Origin: Bacteroidota bacterium
Lineage (GTDB): Bacteria; Bacteroidota; Bacteroidia; 2-12-FULL-35-15
Length of the DNA stretch: 64,000 nucleotides
Direction of reading: 5' to 3'
Assembly: GCA_003151815.1 (NCBI GenBank)
Contig: PLYN01000045.1
Span: 208,593 to 272,592, forward strand
Shown: in pieces, positions 9,375 through 17,997 of the stretch
How the letters are laid out: every line of letters starts with the position of its first letter
How positions within the stretch are numbered: the stretch's first letter is position 1
Made by a program: the position numbers and the translations under genes
Notes under the pieces: model-generated
The model's input: only the letters and a program-made list of their open reading frames with translations
Databases searched by the model: none
Told to the model about the DNA's origin: nothing

Positions 9375-9533
9375 AATTTAGTTTAAAGTTCAAAGTTATT
9401 TAGTTTAAAGTTGGCACATCACTGCCGTCTCAATTACAATTTTTATTTACCAAGATCAATTCAAAACAACTATCCCGAAAGTTTATTCGCAAAAAAATTT
9501 CAAACTTTGAACCTTCTAACTTTGAACTACTTC
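9375..9533. repeat. Family A element (copy 4) between gldB and gldC
   Basis: Left arm 9375-9412 (AGTTTAAAGTTCAAAG type) and right arm 9499-9533 (CTTTGAACCTTCTAAC type) are imperfect complements. Read on the minus strand, the element starts with the gldB stop codon TAG followed by TTCAAAGTTAGAAGG, the same junction as at the GNAT gene end (6208). Confidence 0.7.
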
Positions 9534-10558
9534 CGTGGTTTATATTTCGATTTTGCTAAAAGTTGTTGAGCATCCTTTTCCTGCATCAATTGTTCAACAG
9601 TAATTTCAGGATTATTTTTCATGTATTGCCTAACAATTTGCCAGCCTATCCAATATCCGATACGCGGTGGCGACTCTTTACTAAATGCAGAAGTGAATGG
9701 ACCTTCGCTGGTATATTTTATTATTTCAGCTTGATTGGTGGTGTATAATAATTTTTGTGACACGAAATAACTCCATATATTAAATTCATTTTGCATACAA
9801 TACATCATTTGCTTTTGCGTGTATTGCACCTTCAATGAATCATGAACACCAGTAAGTAAGGCATCGTCAAGATACAAAATTTTACCTATGTAAATGATCT
9901 CACTTAAAAAATCACTTTTATCCATGTGGTAAGAAAATTCTGACAACATCCAGATACGCACTGCATCAGGAGCTATCGTTTCCTTATTCATAAACAAACT
10001 TTTATAATGAGGCATGGCAAGCATCTGGTAAAATTTACTTTTGCTTCCCAAATACATATCGAGTCCAATTGCAAGCGTACTATCAATAAGTACAACGGGG
10101 TAATTAAAACCCGACATCATGGTGGCGATTTTCGGTAAATTTTTTTCGGGAAAATAAAATTTAAAGTGCTTGAAAATTCCTGTTAATTCATCCTCTAAAA
10201 AATTAAGATCGGGATAGATTTTTTGACAATCAGCGTAGGCTTCACGCATATCTTTGTCGTTTATAAATTGTTTCATGCGAAACGAATAAGAGGAATCAGT
10301 CAGAACGCCATTATTAATAACTCCTGAAATATAACCGGAATAAAAATGTCCGTATTTAGTTTGTAATTTTTCTGTAGCTGCTAATATTTGTGAAGTGTCC
10401 ATCATAAAAACATCCTGCTCCAACCTATTTATTTTAACATCTCCAACGTTAATATCAGAAACATCAACATTCAACCGATTGCCACCGCATGATGCAAAAA
10501 ACAATGCCAATACCGCAACTGCAAATGCCATGTAATTTTTCATATAAAAATTATTCAT
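9527..10558 (-). CDS. gldB: Gliding motility lipoprotein GldB
   Basis: Lipoprotein of 343 residues from the chosen ATG at 10558; the in-frame ATG at 10543 is equally plausible and a longer frame to 10597 adds residues unlike a signal peptide. The N-terminus has a short hydrophobic stretch ending LFFASC, a lipobox with Cys, so it should be acylated and placed in the envelope. The body matches GldB, including DVKINRLEQDVF and PRIGYWIGWQIV near the C-terminus. GldB is an essential gliding/T9SS-associated lipoprotein in Flavobacterium. Neighbours gldC downstream and nadE nearby fit the conserved neighbourhood. Its TAG stop is the first three bases of a family A repeat. Confidence 0.92.
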   Translation of the reverse strand: MNNFYMKNYMAFAVAVLALFFASCGGNRLNVDVSDINVGDVKINRLEQDVFMMDTSQILAATEKLQTKYGHFYSGYISGVINNGVLTDSSYSFRMKQFINDKDMREAYADCQKIYPDLNFLEDELTGIFKHFKFYFPEKNLPKIATMMSGFNYPVVLIDSTLAIGLDMYLGSKSKFYQMLAMPHYKSLFMNKETIAPDAVRIWMLSEFSYHMDKSDFLSEIIYIGKILYLDDALLTGVHDSLKVQYTQKQMMYCMQNEFNIWSYFVSQKLLYTTNQAEIIKYTSEGPFTSAFSKESPPRIGYWIGWQIVRQYMKNNPEITVEQLMQEKDAQQLLAKSKYKPRK

Positions 10559-10625
10559 TTTAAAAATAATGGTTAATATTGCATGGCATAATGACAATTA
10601 TACTCAATAATAAAAATCCAAATTT

Positions 10626-11474
10626 ATGAAAAATATGAAGAAGATTCTTACAATAACACTTATGGTTTTAATAAGTCATTTCGCATTTGCTCAGGCCGCT
10701 AACAACGAACCCGGAAATTTTCGATTTGGTTTAAAGATAACACCATCTGTAAATTGGTTTAAACCGGATGGTAAAATTATTGCGCCTAATGGAGCTGCCA
10801 TGAAATTTGGAGGAGGATTGACTTTAGAATATCAGATGGCAAAAGTGGTGTCATTTCAAACAGGATTACAAATTGATATGGGTGGAGGGAAAGTAAAATA
10901 TAACAATGGAGAAAATCTAAGCACTCCCAATTCAAATTCAGTTAATTATTTTTATAATGTTCAAGATGATAATATTCCAAAATATGATTCAACGCTTTCG
11001 CCGGCATCTAATAATCATTACCAGCTAAATAGCCGCAGCTATAATATCACTTATCTTACCATTCCGATTTGTTTTAAAATGAAAACCAAAGAAATCGGCA
11101 ATTTTATATATTTCGGCCAATTCGGAATAAATAATTCATTCAGATGGAAAGCATCGGCGAATGATGAAGTACAGCAGATCACTGCGAGTGGTTTAGGAGC
11201 TGTCGAAACAAAATCAAAAATAGACGTTACAAATGATGTTAGTTTTTATACCGCTTCATTAAACATAGGTTTGGGTACGGAAATGAATCTTTCCGGAACC
11301 ACATCTTTAACTTTCGGATTAAATTATTTATCAGGCTTCACCAATGTTGTTAAAAATAATTCAGAATATTTAGGAAGAAAAGCGAATGATGCGAATGGGC
11401 ATGCTACATTTACTTCTATGCCTCAACAAATTAAATCGAATGCAATCGTTTTAACGATAGGGATATTATTTTAA
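10626..11474 (+). CDS. Outer-membrane beta-barrel protein (PorT/OmpA-barrel-like)
   Basis: A 282-residue protein with a clear signal peptide (MKKILTITLMVLISHFAFAQ; cleavage near residue 24). The mature part alternates polar and hydrophobic residues with aromatic girdles (FRFGLKITPSVNWF, YNITYLTIPICFKMK, LTFGLNYLSGF) and ends in a beta strand with C-terminal Phe, as expected for a small outer-membrane barrel inserted by BamA. It is transcribed divergently from gldB across 67 bases and is followed by a strong terminator at 11496. It resembles the generic outer-membrane beta-barrel family common in Bacteroidota; a transport role is not evident. Confidence 0.8.
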   Translation: MKNMKKILTITLMVLISHFAFAQAANNEPGNFRFGLKITPSVNWFKPDGKIIAPNGAAMKFGGGLTLEYQMAKVVSFQTGLQIDMGGGKVKYNNGENLSTPNSNSVNYFYNVQDDNIPKYDSTLSPASNNHYQLNSRSYNITYLTIPICFKMKTKEIGNFIYFGQFGINNSFRWKASANDEVQQITASGLGAVETKSKIDVTNDVSFYTASLNIGLGTEMNLSGTTSLTFGLNYLSGFTNVVKNNSEYLGRKANDANGHATFTSMPQQIKSNAIVLTIGILF

Positions 11475-11495
11475 AAAATAATATTTAGTATATTT

Positions 11496-11533
11496 AATCC
11501 CGATTTCATTTATCTTGAAATCGGGATTTTTTA
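11496..11533 (+). terminator. Intrinsic terminator after the beta-barrel gene
   Basis: A 13-bp stem AATCCCGATTTCA/TGAAATCGGGATT with a seven-base loop is followed by a T-rich run. It lies 22 bases after the stop codon of the barrel gene. Confidence 0.9.
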
Positions 11534-11570
11534 TTTATAAATAGAATCGTAACAAAGTCTATTCCCCCTT

Positions 11571-11591
11571 TCAAAGGGGGCAAGGGGGATT
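11571..11591. repeat. Family E G-tract repeat abutting the nadE start
   Basis: ATTCCCCCTTTCAAAGGGGG followed by CAAGGGGGATT contains the palindrome CCCCCTTTCAAAGGGGG. The repeat ends only a few bases before the nadE ATG at 11596, so it would be within the 5' untranslated region and could fold there. A partial related sequence (AATCCCCCTTCTTCG) occurs near 8964. Confidence 0.65.
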
Positions 11592-11595
11592 AAAA

Positions 11596-12375
11596 ATGAA
11601 AAATCAAGAAATAATAAATCATATCGTTCAGTGGCTGAATGATTATAGCGAGCAAAGCAAAACAAATGGTTTTGTAATAGGTATTTCCGGAGGTATTGAT
11701 TCCGCTCTTACATCCACACTTTGTGCGAAAACCGGCATGCCTGTTATTTGTTTGAATATGCCTATCCATCAGCACAAAGCTGAATACGACAGGGGACATG
11801 AACACATTGATTGGTTAAAGAAAAATTTCAACAATGTAAGTTCATATGAAGTTGAATTAACAGAAACATTCAAAAGCATTAGTGCTGCATTACCTACGGA
11901 TATTCAGGATTGGCTGACAATGGCAAATACACGATCACGACTAAGAATGATAACCTTATATGCTTTTGCCTGCAATAAAAAAATGCTGGTGACAGGTACA
12001 GGGAACAAAGTGGAAGATTTCGGCGTTGGATTTTTTACCAAGTATGGTGATGGAGGTATTGATTTAAGCCCGATTGCGGATTTGATGAAATCGGAGGTAT
12101 TTGCTTTAGCGAAGGAGTTAGGAATAGTTAACTCCATTCAAATTGCTAAACCAACTGATGGTTTATTTGCTGACAGCAGAAGTGATGAGGACCAAATTGG
12201 CGCTTCTTATGATGAATTGGAGTGGGCGATGATTTTTTTGAGCAATCCCGGAGATTTTACGAAATTGACAGAACGTCAAGAAATTGTATTAGATATTTAC
12301 AGCCGGATGCATAAAACGAATCAACATAAAATGAATCCGATTCCGGTATGTGTTATCCCGAAAAACTTTTTATGA
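11596..12375 (+). CDS. nadE: NAD(+) synthase, ammonia-dependent type
   Basis: A 259-residue cytosolic enzyme converting nicotinate adenine dinucleotide (deamido-NAD), ATP and ammonia to NAD. The PP-loop SGGIDSAL (about 31-38) binds ATP pyrophosphate. GTGNKVEDFGVGFFTKYGDG (about 134-153) and SPIADLMKSEV (about 156-166) are family blocks. The protein lacks the N-terminal glutaminase/nitrilase domain of the long form, so it should use free ammonia. The stop overlaps the murF ATG by four bases (ATGA), indicating translational coupling. The start lies immediately after a family E repeat. nadE near gldB is a known neighbourhood in gliding Bacteroidota. Confidence 0.93.
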   Translation: MKNQEIINHIVQWLNDYSEQSKTNGFVIGISGGIDSALTSTLCAKTGMPVICLNMPIHQHKAEYDRGHEHIDWLKKNFNNVSSYEVELTETFKSISAALPTDIQDWLTMANTRSRLRMITLYAFACNKKMLVTGTGNKVEDFGVGFFTKYGDGGIDLSPIADLMKSEVFALAKELGIVNSIQIAKPTDGLFADSRSDEDQIGASYDELEWAMIFLSNPGDFTKLTERQEIVLDIYSRMHKTNQHKMNPIPVCVIPKNFL

Positions 12376-13697
12376 TAGAAACATTATATCAACACTTTCT
12401 TAAATATCCTGTCATTTGTACCGATACACGTGATATTAAACCGGGCTCCCTGTTTTTTGCATTAAAAGGCGACAACTTTAATGCCAATCAATTTGCTGAA
12501 CAGGCATTGAATGCAGGATGTTCAATAGCAGTTATCGATGAAGAAAAACACAAAAAACCTGCCCGAACTTCAGGCGGGAATGAACGTTATGTATTGGTGA
12601 ACGATGTGTTAACGACCTTACAAGGATTGGCAAATTATCACCGCAAACAGTTATCGATTCCCATCATAAGCATCACAGGGACTAACGGAAAAACCACTTC
12701 AAAAGAATTACTTAATGCAGTGCTGTCACAAAAATACAAGGTGCTTGCCACCAAAGGCAATTTGAATAATCACATTGGTGTGCCGCTTACACTTTTAACT
12801 ATTAAGCCCGAACATGAAATTGCAATTATTGAAATGGGGGCGAATCATCAAGGAGAAATTGCAATGCTTTGCGCGATCGCTGAACCTGATTTCGGGATGA
12901 TCACCAATATTGGAAAAGCACACTTGGAGGGATTTGGAGGATTTGAAGGTGTCGTGAAAACGAAGAGTGAAATGTATCATTTCATCAAACAAAAAGGCGG
13001 AAAAATTTTTGTAAATATCGATAACAAATTATTACAAGAACTTTCGGAAGGTATCGACAAGTTTACTTTTGGAACTTCCTCAACTGTTGATTTTACAGGT
13101 AAATTGATAGAAAGCAATCCGTTTGTAAAATTAAAATGCAAAGCAAAAAACGATACACAATCGCTCGATGCAAAACCCATCATCAGCACCCAACTGATCG
13201 GTAATTATAATTTCGAAAATATTTTAGCAGCAGCCTGTATCGGCCATTATTTCAATGTTTCGGAAGAGCAGATAAAAAATGGATTGGAAAATTATGTTCC
13301 TTCCAATAACCGTTCGCAGGTGATGCAAACGCAAAGTAATTTATTATTGTTAGATGCATATAACGCAAACCCTTCCAGCATGAATGCTGCTATAGAAAAT
13401 TTTGCACAAATGCAACAAGCAAACAAAATGGTAATATTGGGCGATATGCTTGAACTTGGTTCTGATAGCGCAAAAGAACATGACGCTATTGTTAATCTAT
13501 TAAAGCAAAAAAATATAATTAATGTACTATTAGTTGGTCCGTTTTTTAAAGAATCAGGTAAATTAATAAATGCCAAAACATTTTTGACTGCTGAGGAAGC
13601 GGTCGATTATCTGAAACAAAATCCTATAAAAAACACTGCTATTTTAATAAAAGGTTCAAGAGGAATCAAACTGGAAAAAGTGGTTGAGGTATTATAG
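12372..13697 (+). CDS. murF: UDP-N-acetylmuramoyl-tripeptide--D-alanyl-D-alanine ligase
   Basis: Cytosolic Mur ligase of 441 residues adding D-Ala-D-Ala to the UDP-MurNAc-tripeptide. The ATP-binding loop SITGTNGKTTSKE is near residues 98-110, NLNNHIGVPLTLL follows, and the central block EMGANHQGEI and the ligase C-terminal LDAYNANPSSM block are present. I choose ATG 12372 because it makes a four-base overlap with nadE and starts IETLYQHF; an upstream in-frame ATG at 12348 lies deep inside nadE. Residues about 62-70 (KPARTSGGN) are encoded by a GC-rich palindromic repeat at 12558-12578 inserted in a surface loop of the N-terminal domain. The TAG stop is the beginning of a family A arm. Confidence 0.93.
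   Translation: MIETLYQHFLKYPVICTDTRDIKPGSLFFALKGDNFNANQFAEQALNAGCSIAVIDEEKHKKPARTSGGNERYVLVNDVLTTLQGLANYHRKQLSIPIISITGTNGKTTSKELLNAVLSQKYKVLATKGNLNNHIGVPLTLLTIKPEHEIAIIEMGANHQGEIAMLCAIAEPDFGMITNIGKAHLEGFGGFEGVVKTKSEMYHFIKQKGGKIFVNIDNKLLQELSEGIDKFTFGTSSTVDFTGKLIESNPFVKLKCKAKNDTQSLDAKPIISTQLIGNYNFENILAAACIGHYFNVSEEQIKNGLENYVPSNNRSQVMQTQSNLLLLDAYNANPSSMNAAIENFAQMQQANKMVILGDMLELGSDSAKEHDAIVNLLKQKNIINVLLVGPFFKESGKLINAKTFLTAEEAVDYLKQNPIKNTAILIKGSRGIKLEKVVEVL
12558..12578. repeat. Family F palindrome inside murF
   Basis: CCTGCCCGAACTTCAGGCGG is an imperfect GC-rich palindrome in an AT-rich gene and adds the peptide KPARTSGG to the MurF N-terminal domain between a beta strand (AVIDEE) and the conserved YVLVNDVL strand. 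The frame is kept. Confidence 0.6.
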
Positions 13698-13734
13698 TTT
13701 GAAAGTTTAAAGTTGGAAAGTTCAAAGTTTAGTT
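13695..13734. repeat. Family A single arm between murF and hemH
   Basis: TAGTTTGAAAGTTTAAAGTT begins with the murF stop codon and continues to the hemH stop codon. Only one arm is present in the 31-base gap between these convergent genes, so this looks like a solo half-element. Confidence 0.65.
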
Positions 13735-14787
13735 AGCAGCCTTTAACACCATATTTTTCAAGGCTTCTATCCACTTCGGATGATCGTTCAAACTCTCTAC
13801 CAAAGTAATTTTTTCACCACCGTGTTCTCTAAAAATTTCGTTGTATTCTGTTCCGATTTCATAAATTGTTTCTAAACAATCAGCAACAAATGCGGGAGAA
13901 AAAACCAGTATTTTCTTTTTTCCTTCTTTTGCCTTTTGGGCAATCACCTTGTCGCTATAAGGCTTTATCCACTTATCGTCCAGACGTGATTGAAAAGTTG
14001 TTTCGTATTTTCCTTCCGGAATATTTAACTGTTTTACCAATTGCCGGGTGGTCTCAAAACAATTCGCACGATAACAATATTGATTATTTTTTGTGATAGA
14101 ATCGCAACAAGCCCCCAACTTGCAAGAGTTGGAACCATAGTGTGCTGCGCCTTTCATAATGTGCCTTTCGGGCAAACCGTGATAGCTGAATATAATATAA
14201 TCGTAATCCCAGATCATTTTGTCCCCCTCTCCATGTGGAGAGGGGTTAGGGGTGAGGTACTTTTTTGCCACAGCAACACAAGCAGAAATAAAATCAGGAT
14301 TGTCATAAAATTTAGAAATCACTTCCACCGATGGTGTTACTTCCCAATGTTGCATTAAACGAATTGCTTCTGCAACTGATGAACCAGTACTGGAAGAAGC
14401 GTATTGAGGATACAATGGAATCATAATTATTTTTTCCACTTGCGCTAATCGCAATTTTTCTAAAGCCGATTCTAAATCTGGACTTTGGTAACGCATGCCC
14501 AATTCAACAATAAAATTATCACCCAATTCTTTTTGTAACAACACTTTCATTTTATTGCTATTCACCAAAAGTGGTGATCCTTCTTTAGTCCAAATTTTTT
14601 CGTACAGTTTTGCTGATTTAGGTGCACGAAAAGGAACAATGATTCCGTTCACTAATAAAAAACGTCCAACAGGATGGATGTCAATCACACGCGGATCGTT
14701 TAAAAATTGTGTTAAATATTTTCTTACATCCGATGTTTTTGGACTGTCGGGTGTTCCCAGATTTATAAGTAGTACGCCTGTTTTCAT
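13729..14787 (-). CDS. hemH: Ferrochelatase with a repeat-encoded insert
   Basis: A 352-residue enzyme inserting ferrous iron into protoporphyrin IX (or the corresponding step of the coproporphyrin pathway). NLGTPDSP at residues 9-16, the PLYPQYASSSTGSS block (about 124-137) and the metal-binding FSYHGLPERH block with His203 are present, as is the C-terminal SPAFVADCLET block. A Cys-rich stretch (about 222-243, CKLGACC...CYRANC) follows; it could bind a metal centre. Residues about 177-190 (LTPNPSPHGEGDK) are encoded by a family D repeat (14221-14257) and lengthen the loop before the DYDYIIFSYHG strand. The active site is intact, so the enzyme is probably functional. It is convergent with murF. 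Confidence 0.93.
   Translation of the reverse strand: MKTGVLLINLGTPDSPKTSDVRKYLTQFLNDPRVIDIHPVGRFLLVNGIIVPFRAPKSAKLYEKIWTKEGSPLLVNSNKMKVLLQKELGDNFIVELGMRYQSPDLESALEKLRLAQVEKIIMIPLYPQYASSSTGSSVAEAIRLMQHWEVTPSVEVISKFYDNPDFISACVAVAKKYLTPNPSPHGEGDKMIWDYDYIIFSYHGLPERHIMKGAAHYGSNSCKLGACCDSITKNNQYCYRANCFETTRQLVKQLNIPEGKYETTFQSRLDDKWIKPYSDKVIAQKAKEGKKKILVFSPAFVADCLETIYEIGTEYNEIFREHGGEKITLVESLNDHPKWIEALKNMVLKAAN
14221..14257. repeat. Family D palindromic repeat inside hemH
   Basis: GTCCCCCTCTCCATGTGGAG followed by AGGGGTTAGGGGTGAGG is the reverse complement of the intergenic copy at 8985-9021, with a hairpin core CCCCTCTCC/GGAGAGGGG. It encodes part of an extra loop in ferrochelatase without breaking the frame. 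Confidence 0.85.
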
Positions 14788-14799
14788 ATAGTTTTGCGC

Positions 14800-15162
14800 T
14801 GTCAGTCTGAGCTTGTCGAAGACCGTGGGCTGGATTTTGATTTAGATAATTCTGGTAATAAATGAAATTCCCTTTTAATTAAAGCTTCTTCCTTTTTTCT
14901 ACTCCAACCTTTTATTTTCTTTTCAAAAATAATTGCCGAATTGGGGTTATTAAACATTTCATAAAAAACAATTTTTAATGGTCGTCTTGTATATGTATAA
15001 CAATTTCTATTTATACCATTTTCATGCTCTTTAAATCGTTTTTCTAAATTATTTGTAACACCAATATAATATGATTTGTCTGAACATTCTAAAATATAAA
15101 CATACATTGTTTTCATAATCCACTCTTTCCATCGCACACTCTTCGACAAGCTCAGAGTGACA
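14800..15162. mobile_element. Candidate mini-element: GIY-YIG gene between family C inverted repeats
   Basis: The 28-bp ends at 14800-14827 and 15135-15162 are inverted copies sharing TCTGAGCTTGTCGAAGA; on alignment they differ at about four positions. They enclose a single GIY-YIG gene whose last residues and stop codon are written in the left repeat. The unit of 363 bp sits between hemH and lpdA. No target-site duplication was identified. I infer a mobile or formerly mobile unit from the structure only. Confidence 0.5.
14802..15116 (-). CDS. GIY-YIG nuclease-superfamily mini-protein (YhbQ/UPF0213-like)
   Basis: About 104 residues from ATG 15116 (MKTMYVYILECSD); an extension to 15149 with TTG would begin inside the flanking repeat and is unlikely. 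The GIY-YIG core shows VYIL, YYIGVTNNLEKRFKEH with the conserved Arg, and an IFEKKIKGWSRKKKE-like helix carrying the catalytic Glu, matching the compact YhbQ/URI-like family. The last residues (SSTSSD) and the TGA stop are encoded by the family C repeat. Proteins of this family have weak or uncertain nuclease activity and are scattered patchily in Bacteroidota. Position between inverted repeats suggests a role in repeat spread, which is my inference. Confidence 0.85.
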   Translation of the reverse strand: MKTMYVYILECSDKSYYIGVTNNLEKRFKEHENGINRNCYTYTRRPLKIVFYEMFNNPNSAIIFEKKIKGWSRKKEEALIKREFHLLPELSKSKSSPRSSTSSD

Positions 15163-15187
15163 TCATACTATACCGAATTAACTATTC

Positions 15188-16591
15188 CTAAATATGCAAA
15201 GCTCTTTTACCTGTGGCATCCAAACAGGCTTCTTTAAAGGATTCGGTGTATGTAGGGTGTGCGTGGCTCATGCGTGAAATATCTTCAGCACTTGCACGAA
15301 ATTCCATCGCAACTACCGCTTCGGCAATCATATCAGCAACTCTGGGACCTATCATGTGAACACCCAATATTTCATCTGTTGCTTCATCAGCCAATACTTT
15401 TACAAAACCGTCGGTATCCATTGATGCACGGGCTCTTCCACTTGCTTTAAATGGAAAATTACCTGTCTTGTATTTTTTACCTTGCTCCTTTAATTGTTCT
15501 TCGGTATAGCCAACAGCAGCTACTTCCGGCCATGTATATACCACACCCGGAATTAGATTATAATTGATATGCGGTTTTTGTCCAGCCATAGTTTCAGCAA
15601 CATAGGTTCCCTCCTCTTCTGCTTTATGCGCCAACATTGCACCTTTCACAACATCACCAATTGCGTATATGCCTTGCACATTCGTTTGTAAATGATCGTC
15701 CGTTTCAATTCTCCCCTTGTTATCCAACTTCACTCCTGCTTTATCTAAACCAAGATTATCGGTATATGGCTTACGTCCAACGGAAACTAAACAATAATCT
15801 CCTTTCAATTCCAGCTTCTCTCCTTTTGTATTTTCGGCTGTTACGGTTACTTCTTTTCCTTTTGCAACTGCTCCTGTAACTTTATGATTGAAGTAAAATT
15901 CAAATCCCAACTTTTTTAAACTTTTCTGTAATTCCTTTCCCAATGCGCCATCCATCGTACTAATAATTCCTCCGGTAAATTCAACTACTGAAATTTTTGA
16001 ACCTAAACGCGCATATACTGAACCTAATTCCAAACCAATTACTCCTCCGCCGATAATGATCATGTGCGTTGGAATCTCTGTTAATTCTAATGCTTCAGTT
16101 GAAGTGATGACACGTTTTTTATCAATTTCAATTCCAGGTAATGAAGACGGCTTTGAGCCTGTAGCGATGATTGTTTTTGATGTTTCTACTTGTATTTTTT
16201 TTTCATCAGCACCTGCAATTTCAATGGTGTTTTTATTTACAAACGAACCATGACCGGTGAAAACAGTGATCTTATTTTTCTTCATCAAAAAATTAATTCC
16301 ATCACATGTTTGCTTTACAACATCTCCTTTTCGCTTGATCATTTGTTTTAAATTCACCTTTAAATCTTTCAGTTCAATTCCGTGTTCAGCAAATTTATGT
16401 GTTGCATCGTAATAATGCTCAGATGAATCCAACAGCGCTTTTGAAGGAATGCATCCAACATTCAGACATGTTCCGCCCAAGGTATTATAACGCTCAATGA
16501 TTGCCGTTTTCATACCCAATTGTGCACAACGGATTGCGGCAACATAACCTCCCGGACCGGAACCGATTATTGTAACATCAAATTTTTCCAT
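15188..16591 (-). CDS. lpdA: Dihydrolipoyl dehydrogenase (E3)
   Basis: A 467-residue FAD-dependent disulfide oxidoreductase that reoxidises dihydrolipoamide of the 2-oxoacid dehydrogenase complexes using NAD. The N-terminal FAD fold has GSGPGGYVAAIRCAQLG (about 11-27), the redox disulfide is GGTCLNVGCIPSK (about 39-51), the NAD-binding GGGVIGLELGSVYARLG follows near 180, the second FAD contact is YAIGDVV near 310, and the C-terminal dimer-interface catalytic block HAHPTYTESF is near 442-451. Length is standard. It stands alone; E1 and E2 genes are not in the window. Confidence 0.96.
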   Translation of the reverse strand: MEKFDVTIIGSGPGGYVAAIRCAQLGMKTAIIERYNTLGGTCLNVGCIPSKALLDSSEHYYDATHKFAEHGIELKDLKVNLKQMIKRKGDVVKQTCDGINFLMKKNKITVFTGHGSFVNKNTIEIAGADEKKIQVETSKTIIATGSKPSSLPGIEIDKKRVITSTEALELTEIPTHMIIIGGGVIGLELGSVYARLGSKISVVEFTGGIISTMDGALGKELQKSLKKLGFEFYFNHKVTGAVAKGKEVTVTAENTKGEKLELKGDYCLVSVGRKPYTDNLGLDKAGVKLDNKGRIETDDHLQTNVQGIYAIGDVVKGAMLAHKAEEEGTYVAETMAGQKPHINYNLIPGVVYTWPEVAAVGYTEEQLKEQGKKYKTGNFPFKASGRARASMDTDGFVKVLADEATDEILGVHMIGPRVADMIAEAVVAMEFRASAEDISRMSHAHPTYTESFKEACLDATGKRALHI

Positions 16592-16691
16592 AAAATAAAA
16601 ATATTAAGTTTTGTTTATTTTTCACAATGAAACTAAAAAATTGGCAAATTCTAAACAACGAATTTACTATTTTTTTAGCATTCTGTGTTCC

Positions 16692-17933
16692 CTATTTGTA
16701 TTCTATAAATACATTTTCAGCTCCGGTTCCTTGCATGGTTGGTGTCTGATCAACTCCATGAATACTGCGGGCATAGTAAGGAACGCCTTCTGTTTTGTCG
16801 GAAACATATTCAAAAATTTCTGTGAAAGATAATTTATCGTCCTTGTTTTTATCGCTCTTATCTTTATCCTGTAAGGCTTTTAAGAAAAAATAGGTGAACA
16901 TTCCATGCTGTTTTTCAGTATACCAGGAAGACACTTGTGTACCGGTGCTCGAAGTTAGCACAACGCAATTGTCAGCAACAGCAATAGGATTAGAGATGGT
17001 TATGGTAATCGGACTAATATTCTTAAAAATTTCTGCTCCTGAAAAACAAGCGTCCGTTATAACGGTAATACTTTTTGCATTGAGTTTAGAAATATTATTG
17101 TAAAATAAATCGAGGGAATAACCTCCCTGCTCCACATATTGCGGGTCACAATCAATGGGAACAAAATAACCTTTTTTGTCATTCAGTCCGGGAGCACCAT
17201 GCCCGGAATAATAAATAAACACATCAGAAATTCCTTGCTTCATGTTGTTGAATAATTTTCCTTGCGGATTTTCCTTTGTTCCAAAAAAAGTTTCAAAGGA
17301 ACTCTTTGTAGCATTTTCCAGGTAAAAAATATTTCCTTCGCTGTATCCTAACATATTGATTAAATAATTTTTCATTGATTGTGCATCATTTAAAGCGAAA
17401 GAAACCTTTTTAGTATGCTGATAATCTTTGTTTCCAATAATAACCGCGAAAGCATTTGGATTTTTATTTTTTGTTTTGATGTTGTAAAAGTCAATGTCTG
17501 ATGTATTTTTATTACTATTTGAATTTAATGATGTTTTATCAAGTACGAATTCGGTTGGTGTATATTTTGAATTATTAACTGGTTTAAAAACACTTTCTGC
17601 CAAAATTTTACAATAAACAGTGGCACAAGAGGAGCAGATTTCAACTTTAACCATCCCTCTGATTTTCAAAAACTCTGCCTCAGATAATTCTATTTTTTTC
17701 TGGCAGTGTTTTAAATAACCATCATTTTTAACCGAGACAATCTCAGCCCCACTTTCATCAACCAATGTAATACTGGTCTGATAAGAGTTGGATAAGTTAT
17801 TATCAAACTCATTCAAATGATAGGAAACATATATGGTATGTTTTTTAACGCTAAAATCCACATTGGTTATGTACTGAGAATAGCTGTGAAAAGAAAATAA
17901 AAAGGACAAGAAAATAATTAGCTTTATTTTCAT
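16692..17933 (-). CDS. Exported caspase-like (C14) protease, short paralogue
   Basis: About 413 residues from ATG 17933, chosen because it gives a signal peptide (MKIKLIIFLSFLFSF...YSQ); a longer frame to 17975 adds a poor N-terminus. Residues about 20-120 form a domain shared with the caspase at 18501 (NVDFS..KHT, then KVEICSSCAT). The caspase domain runs from about 160 to the end: AVIIGNKDYQ, the His block YYSGHGAPG (His about 245) and the Cys block ITDACFSGA (Cys about 296), so the catalytic dyad is intact. The protein should be active outside the cytoplasm. It is the last gene of a four-gene minus-strand cluster and is separated from its paralogue by the GxxExxY element. The substrate is unknown. 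Confidence 0.85.
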   Translation of the reverse strand: MKIKLIIFLSFLFSFHSYSQYITNVDFSVKKHTIYVSYHLNEFDNNLSNSYQTSITLVDESGAEIVSVKNDGYLKHCQKKIELSEAEFLKIRGMVKVEICSSCATVYCKILAESVFKPVNNSKYTPTEFVLDKTSLNSNSNKNTSDIDFYNIKTKNKNPNAFAVIIGNKDYQHTKKVSFALNDAQSMKNYLINMLGYSEGNIFYLENATKSSFETFFGTKENPQGKLFNNMKQGISDVFIYYSGHGAPGLNDKKGYFVPIDCDPQYVEQGGYSLDLFYNNISKLNAKSITVITDACFSGAEIFKNISPITITISNPIAVADNCVVLTSSTGTQVSSWYTEKQHGMFTYFFLKALQDKDKSDKNKDDKLSFTEIFEYVSDKTEGVPYYARSIHGVDQTPTMQGTGAENVFIEYK

Positions 17934-17997
17934 TGAATAATTCTTAAAGTTTAAATACGTTTTAATAGTTTTCAATTTAATTTTGTATGAAGTTTTA

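Noticed and set aside
10543..10597. Extended gldB start at 10597
   Set aside because: The added residues lack signal-peptide character and the lipobox is correctly placed from the ATG at 10558 or 10543.
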